Source: Gp6-AA40 sp963818645
Lineage (GTDB): Bacteria; Acidobacteriota; Vicinamibacteria; Vicinamibacterales; UBA2999
Assembly (NCBI GenBank): GCA_963818645.1
Contig: CAWFTF010000008.1
Coordinates: forward strand, 62,001-126,000
Reading direction: 5' to 3'
DNA length: 64,000 bases
Made by a program: the position numbers and the translations under genes. Numbering within the stretch: position 1 is the first letter of the stretch; every line of letters begins with the position of its first letter. A model generated the notes under the pieces. The model did not search any database and was not told the origin of the DNA. It was given only the letters and a program-made list of their open reading frames with translations. Shown in pieces: positions 59,822 through 64,000 of this stretch.

Positions 59822-59827
59822 TATAAT
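59822..59827 (+). promoter_or_regulatory. Candidate -10 element for the 59861 gene
   Basis: A perfect TATAAT 34 bases before the ATG, with AAGGAG just ahead of the start. No good -35 hexamer lies at 16-18 bases. The rest of 59606-59821 shows no gene. Confidence 0.4.
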
Positions 59828-59860
59828 CGCCGCGCAATCCGTACTCATAAGGAGTTCCAG

Positions 59861-60952
59861 ATGAGTAAGCGCGTGCTTGTCAGTTCGCTTTTCGCCGTCG
59901 CAGGCCTTGGGCTTGCGTCGCTGTCCGTGTCGGGTCAGAGTCAGAGCGCACCGCCACTCTTCATCACCGCCTACAACGGTGGCGCGCCGATTCCGTACAC
60001 CGTGCCGAAGACGCCGTGGGGGGATCCCGATCTTCAGGGTGTCTGGAGCAGTGACGACACCAGCGGTATCCCGCGCGAGCGCCCCAAGGATCTCGGCAAC
60101 AACCTCTATCTCAGTGATGAAGCATTCGCTGCTCGCGTCAAGCAGGTCGAGCAGGGTGTGAAGCGCGGGGAAACGGACATCGGCTCGTTCCGGAACGACT
60201 TCGCCCGTCGAGCGTTCAGGCAGACGTCGCTCATCGTCGATCCGCCAGACGGCGTCATGCCAGCAGTTACGAAGGAAGCCGAGAAGCGCCGTGCCTCGCG
60301 CGATCGCGGTACGTTCGGTGAGGGTCCCTTCGATACGACCGAGGACTTCACGCTCTACGATCGCTGCATCACGCGCGGCATCGTCGGCTCCGTCCTTCGT
60401 GTCGTCTACGGCAACGGCAACCGTATCGTGCAGGCGCCGGGCATGGTGGCGTTCGGCTACGAGATGATCCACGACACGCGGATCATCTACACGGATGGAC
60501 GCCCGCACATCGGTCAGGGCATCCGACAGTATCTGGGTGACTCGCGCGCGCGATGGGAAGGTGACGAGCTCGTTGTCGTGACCACGAACCTCACGGACAA
60601 GACGAGCATCGGCGGCAACGGCAACGGGCTGCGCCACAGCGACAAAATGGTGATCACCGAGCGGTTCAAGCGCGTGGCGGCTGATGTCATCCAGTATCAG
60701 TTCACGGTAGACGATCCAGTGACGTACGCCAAGCCGTTCACGATGTCGCTGCCGCTGACGCCACTCGACGGCGGGGTAATCCTCCCGTACGAATGCCACG
60801 AAGGGAACCGCGGCCTGCCCAATGCGATGAGCGCGGAGCGCGCGGAAGACAAGGCGATCGAGGAAGATCTCAAGAATGGCATCAAGCGGGCCCGCCGGAC
60901 GATCCAGGTCCCGGTGCCGAATCGCCCCGCCGCCCCGGCCGAAGAAAACTAG
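59861..60952 (+). CDS. Secreted protein of unknown function (GxW/WEGD family)
   Basis: A 363-residue exported protein with a signal peptide (RVLVSSLFAVAGLGLASLSV). Shared family features: PWGDPDLQGVWSSDDTSG, DRCITRG, EMIHDTRIIYTDGRPHIGQG, ARWEGDELVVVTTNLTDKT, MVITERFKRV and YECHEGNRGLPN. It is a paralogue of the protein at 18443. AAGGAG precedes the ATG by a good distance. The intact frame helps confirm where the 18443 copy is shifted. The molecular function is unknown. Confidence 0.8.
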   Translation: MSKRVLVSSLFAVAGLGLASLSVSGQSQSAPPLFITAYNGGAPIPYTVPKTPWGDPDLQGVWSSDDTSGIPRERPKDLGNNLYLSDEAFAARVKQVEQGVKRGETDIGSFRNDFARRAFRQTSLIVDPPDGVMPAVTKEAEKRRASRDRGTFGEGPFDTTEDFTLYDRCITRGIVGSVLRVVYGNGNRIVQAPGMVAFGYEMIHDTRIIYTDGRPHIGQGIRQYLGDSRARWEGDELVVVTTNLTDKTSIGGNGNGLRHSDKMVITERFKRVAADVIQYQFTVDDPVTYAKPFTMSLPLTPLDGGVILPYECHEGNRGLPNAMSAERAEDKAIEEDLKNGIKRARRTIQVPVPNRPAAPAEEN

Positions 60953-60976
60953 CAAATCCGGCCCCACACATAGAAC

Positions 60977-61011
60977 CTCCGGCCTGAAGGCGATAAACTG
61001 AAAGGCCGGAG
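60977..61011 (+). terminator. Hairpin between the 59861 gene and aspartokinase
   Basis: CTCCGGCCT (60977-60985) and AGGCCGGAG (61003-61011), a perfect 9 bp stem with a 17-base loop, 14 bases before the aspartokinase ATG. It is either a terminator of the upstream gene or a leader structure of the downstream one. Confidence 0.45.
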
Positions 61012-61025
61012 ATTCTTCGCTTCCC

Positions 61026-62441
61026 ATGCTCATAGTCATGAAATTCGGTGGAACCTCTGTAGGTTCCGCTGAACGTATTGCGCAGGCGGCGGCGCTTGTC
61101 ACAGCCGCACGAGACAAAGGACATCACGTTGCCGCGGTCACATCCGCCATGAGCGGCGTGACCAACAGTCTGATCGAGGCGGCCCAGGCGGCGTCGAAGG
61201 GCAACCTCGACTCGACGCTACGTCAGCGCCTCTTCGACAGGCACAAGGCGGTTGCCGACGTGGTGATTCAGGACGCGGCGGTCAGAGCCGTGGCCCTCGA
61301 GCAAATCGATCGACGCCTCGATCGATTCGAGAAGCTGTGCTACGGCCTGTCGATGGTCCATGAGCTGACACCACGGTTGCTCGACGCGATCTCGGGAACG
61401 GGCGAGATGCTGGCCGCGCCACTTGTCGCAGGCGCGATTGCCGCGCGCGGGTGCGGGTCGAGCGCCATCGATGCCACCGAGGTCGTCGTCACGACCGATC
61501 TGTTCGGCGGCGCCGAACCGCTCATGGACGAGACTCGCGTCAAGATGCAGGCGCAGGTCCGGCCGCTGATCGAGCGCGGCGAGAGCCCGGTACTGACCGG
61601 CTTCATCGGCGCGACCGTCGATGGCGTGCTGACGACGCTCGGACGCGGCGGCTCGGATTATTCAGCCTCAATCGTCGGCGCGGCGCTCGATGCGGACGAG
61701 ATCTGGATCTGGACGGACGTTGACGGTGTCTTGTCTGCCAATCCGGCGGAAGTGCCAGACGCGCGGACGCTCGCGGAGATCTCGTACAGCGAGGCATCCG
61801 AGCTCGCGTACTACGGCGCGAAGGTGCTGCACTACAAAACGATCCTGCCAGCATTCCGCAAGCGCATCCCGGTACGCATCCTGAACAGCTTCAACCCAAC
61901 GCATCCCGGCACGCGTGTGAGCGTCGAAGGCGATCCATCGATCCCGGGCGTCAAAGCCGTGACCTCGATTCGCGGAGTCAGCCTCATCACGATCAGCGGG
62001 ACCGGCATGCAGGGCATTCCTGGCATCGTCGCGAAAGCGTTCGAAGTCGTCGCGGAACAGCAGTCGAACGTCCTGATGATTTCCCAGGCGTCCTCTGAGA
62101 ACAACATGTGCTTCGTGATTACAGCTGCCGATACGCCGCGTGTGGTCAAGGCGCTGCACGGTACGCTGGAGCTCGAGCTGGCGCGCGGACACGTCGAGGA
62201 GATCTCGGCGCAACCGGTGGCAGTCGTGGCGGCAATCGGCGATCGCATGCGCGGGACGCCCGGCATCGCAGCGACGGTCTTCGGGGCGCTGGGCACTGAA
62301 GGGATCAACGTCATCGCGATCTCTCAAGGCTCGTCCGAGCGCAACATCTCCCTGGTTGTTGCAGAGCCCGATGCCGCTCCAGCGATTCGATCCCTGCATC
62401 GCGCGTTTCGTCTCGACCGCGCGGCGGTCGCTGCGCGATGA
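61026..62441 (+). CDS. lysC: Aspartokinase
   Basis: A 471-residue enzyme phosphorylating L-aspartate, the entry to lysine, threonine and methionine synthesis. Nucleotide site VMKFGGTSVGSAERI at the N-terminus; the TDVDGVLSANPAEVPDAR substrate/kinase segment; SYSEASELAYYGAKVLH. Two C-terminal ACT domains (LITISGTGMQGIPGIVAKAF and VVAAIGDRMRGTPGIAATVF) imply feedback control. The length fits the monofunctional long form similar to the kinase half of ThrA; there is no fused homoserine dehydrogenase. Confidence 0.94.
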   Translation: MLIVMKFGGTSVGSAERIAQAAALVTAARDKGHHVAAVTSAMSGVTNSLIEAAQAASKGNLDSTLRQRLFDRHKAVADVVIQDAAVRAVALEQIDRRLDRFEKLCYGLSMVHELTPRLLDAISGTGEMLAAPLVAGAIAARGCGSSAIDATEVVVTTDLFGGAEPLMDETRVKMQAQVRPLIERGESPVLTGFIGATVDGVLTTLGRGGSDYSASIVGAALDADEIWIWTDVDGVLSANPAEVPDARTLAEISYSEASELAYYGAKVLHYKTILPAFRKRIPVRILNSFNPTHPGTRVSVEGDPSIPGVKAVTSIRGVSLITISGTGMQGIPGIVAKAFEVVAEQQSNVLMISQASSENNMCFVITAADTPRVVKALHGTLELELARGHVEEISAQPVAVVAAIGDRMRGTPGIAATVFGALGTEGINVIAISQGSSERNISLVVAEPDAAPAIRSLHRAFRLDRAAVAAR

Positions 62442-62442
62442 A

Positions 62443-62524
62443 ATGCAGAATTCAGAATGCAGAATTCAGAACACAGGCTGAACCTGGAACCATTCTGCAT
62501 TCTGCATTTTGCATTTTGAATTAC
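62443..62524. repeat. AT-rich palindromic intergenic element, copy 2
   Basis: Left arm ATGCAGAATTCAGAATGCAG and related copies; right arm with ATTCTGCATTC (62492-62502), reverse complement of GAATGCAGAAT (62455-62465). It ends in TTTTGCATTTTGAATTAC (62507-62524), identical to 15282-15299. It lies between aspartokinase and the ypdA-like gene. Confidence 0.8.
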
Positions 62525-62538
62525 AGGACTTCATATTC

Positions 62539-63528
62539 ATGCCCGTCCGGGACTTATTGATCGTAGGCGCCGGCCCGTCAGGGCTGGCGACCGCCATTGC
62601 AGCCAAACAGCACGGCCTCGACTACGCGGTCGTGGACAAGGGCGTGCTCGTCAACTCGATTTACAACTTCCCGCCACTCATGGTGTTCTTCACGACGCCG
62701 GAGCTGCTGGAGATCGGGGGACTTCCTCTCGTCACGCCGTACGACAAGCCCACGAGGCTGGAGGCGCTCCGCTACTACCGGCGCGTTGTCGATACGTTCG
62801 GAATCCAGGTGTCCTTTCACGAGGAAGTTCGTGAGATCGAGCGAGAGGACGACGAAACCTTCGTCGTCACGAGTACCGGCAGCGGCGGAACACGCGTGAG
62901 ACACGCGCGAGCAGTTGTGCTCGCGATCGGCTACTACGATCTGCCCAACTATCTCGGGATACCGGGCGAAGATCTGCCGCACGTCTCGCACTACTTCACC
63001 GACGCGCACCCGTACTTCAGGCAGCGCGTAGTCGTCGTCGGCGGAAAGAATTCGGCCGCGGAGGCGTCGCTCGAGCTGTATCGCGGGGGTGCGCACGTGA
63101 CGCTCGTGCATCGCCGTGCGACGCTTGGAGACTCGATCAAGTATTGGGTCCGCCCCGATATCGAGAACCGCATCAAGGAGGGCTCGATCGCCGCGCGCTT
63201 CGAATCGCGCGTCGTCGAAATTCGGCCGACCGAGGTGATCATCGAGCGCAGCGGCGAGACTGAGACGATTCCTGCCGAGGGAGTCTTCCTGCTGACCGGG
63301 TATCACCCTGATGCGGAACTGATGCGGCGCGCTGGCATCGAGTGCCATGCGGAGTCGCTGACGCCGACGCTCGATCCGGAGACCTTCGAGAGCAACGTGC
63401 CGAACCTGTTCATCGCAGGTGGCGCCGTGGCGGGTCGCAACACAGGCAACATCTTCATCGAGAACGGCCGCTTTCATGGCGAGCGGATCGTGAAGGTCAT
63501 AGCCGACAGGCGGTTGCAGGAGGCCTGA
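62539..63528 (+). CDS. ypdA: YpdA-like thiol disulfide reductase (FAD/NAD(P)-binding)
   Basis: A 329-residue flavoprotein. FAD motif LIVGAGPSGLATAIAAKQHG, NAD(P) motif VVVGGKNSAAEASLELYRGG, the conserved SIYNFPPLMVFFTTPELLEI, and GGAVAGRNTGNIFIENGR at the end. These match the YpdA group, which lacks the CxxC of thioredoxin reductase and reduces bacillithiol disulfide in Firmicutes (family knowledge). In this lineage the thiol partner is not known. ATG at 62539, 15 bases after the AT-rich palindrome. Confidence 0.85.
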   Translation: MPVRDLLIVGAGPSGLATAIAAKQHGLDYAVVDKGVLVNSIYNFPPLMVFFTTPELLEIGGLPLVTPYDKPTRLEALRYYRRVVDTFGIQVSFHEEVREIEREDDETFVVTSTGSGGTRVRHARAVVLAIGYYDLPNYLGIPGEDLPHVSHYFTDAHPYFRQRVVVVGGKNSAAEASLELYRGGAHVTLVHRRATLGDSIKYWVRPDIENRIKEGSIAARFESRVVEIRPTEVIIERSGETETIPAEGVFLLTGYHPDAELMRRAGIECHAESLTPTLDPETFESNVPNLFIAGGAVAGRNTGNIFIENGRFHGERIVKVIADRRLQEA

Positions 63529-63564
63529 ACGTCCGACGACGTTTTCCGTAAGCGCCGGCTCGAC

Positions 63565-64000
63565 ATGGTCGAGCGGCAGATCAGACAACGGGGTGTCACC
63601 GATACCCGTGTGCTCAGCGCGATGGAAACCATTCCACGCGAGCGCTTCGTCCCTCCCGACGCGCATGCCCAGGCCTACGAGGACGTGCCGCTGGCCATCG
63701 GATTCAACCAGACCATCTCCCAGCCGTACATCGTGGCGTATATGACCGAGGTGCTCGATGTACGCGATTCGCATCGAGTGCTGGAGATCGGAACCGGGTC
63801 GGCGTATCAGGCTGCCGTGCTCGGCAAACTTGCGCGCGAGGTCTGGACCGTCGAGATCGTTCCCGAGTTGGCTGCTGCGGCGACCGGGCAGCTTCGGAAT
63901 CTTGGCCTGACCAACGTGCACGTCCGGCTTGGGGATGGCTACAGCGGGTGGCCGGAGCAGGCACCATTCGACCGCATCATGGTGACCGCGGCCCCCGACG
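63565..64000 (+). CDS. pcm: Protein-L-isoaspartate O-methyltransferase, 3' truncated by window edge
   Basis: Repairs isoaspartyl residues using S-adenosylmethionine. 145 residues are visible and the frame is open to the end of the window. The ATG at 63565 gives MVERQIRQRGVTDTRVLSAM, the typical family start; the frame upstream is closed by the ypdA stop. ETIPRERFVPPDA, FNQTISQPYIVAYM, the SAM motif VLEIGTGSAYQAAVLGKLA (Ala where Gly is usual) and VTAAPD are recognised. Confidence 0.9.
   Translation, partial: MVERQIRQRGVTDTRVLSAMETIPRERFVPPDAHAQAYEDVPLAIGFNQTISQPYIVAYMTEVLDVRDSHRVLEIGTGSAYQAAVLGKLAREVWTVEIVPELAAAATGQLRNLGLTNVHVRLGDGYSGWPEQAPFDRIMVTAAPD

Noticed and set aside
59606..59860. Riboswitch upstream of the 59861 gene
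   Set aside because: Some short inverted repeats are present, but nothing matches a known aptamer core.

Overview
The window is about 64 kb of GC-rich bacterial chromosome. It suggests an Acidobacteriota genome, most likely Vicinamibacteria (inference, no marker gene). The reasons are an Oar-like TonB-dependent receptor, many Sec-exported proteins of unknown function, PQQ dehydrogenases, a complete Tad/Flp pilus locus, an expansion of metallo-beta-lactamase (MBL) fold proteins and numerous short intergenic palindromes. No rRNA, tRNA, IS element, prophage or CRISPR array was seen.

Layout. 1-2604: 3' part of a TonB-dependent receptor. 2605-3575: a convergent intergenic region holding two inverted arrays of a ~22 bp repeat around a decayed four-helix-bundle (S23/IVP family) gene. 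3576-15222: an aromatic-acid transporter, then a long same-strand run with a gentisate 1,2-dioxygenase and an FAH-family hydrolase, flanked on both sides by copies of a three-gene cassette (secreted unknown A, MBL hydrolase, secreted unknown B), ending in a diheme cytochrome c and a PQQ dehydrogenase. 15310-20736: carbonic anhydrase, membrane-bound spermidine-synthase-like protein, another secreted unknown, GTP cyclohydrolase I. 20746-36539: Tad pilus locus (two Flp pilins, CpaA, TadE, CpaB, secretin, TadG, CpaE, CpaF, TadB, TadC) plus a distinctive AAA ATPase, DUF192 and SPOR-like tail, with two divergent genes upstream. 36563-45122: metal permease, SDR, second PQQ dehydrogenase, response regulator/histidine kinase pair, VOC protein and a large radical SAM protein resembling the tetraether/membrane-spanning lipid synthase group. 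45399-51443: gltB-gltD. 51552-64000: small secreted proteins, ECF sigma/anti-sigma pair, ODP-like MBL protein, Tat-exported Asp/Glu-racemase-like protein, two large MBL proteins, aspartokinase, YpdA-like reductase and the start of pcm.

How the genes work together. The 5'-third looks like a catabolic island: outer-membrane uptake, inner-membrane aromatic-acid import, ring cleavage and hydrolysis of the cleavage product, with periplasmic PQQ/cytochrome c oxidation. Six secreted proteins of one shared, uncharacterised architecture are scattered through the window. The middle third builds a Tad pilus, with a possible sigma-54 promoter in front of the pilins.

Caution. About a dozen otherwise healthy genes, including gltB, each carry a single-base frameshift. 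Nearly all are net +1, so assembly insertion errors are more likely than true pseudogenes. The four-helix-bundle remnant, with about six shifts in 300 bp, is different and looks truly decayed.
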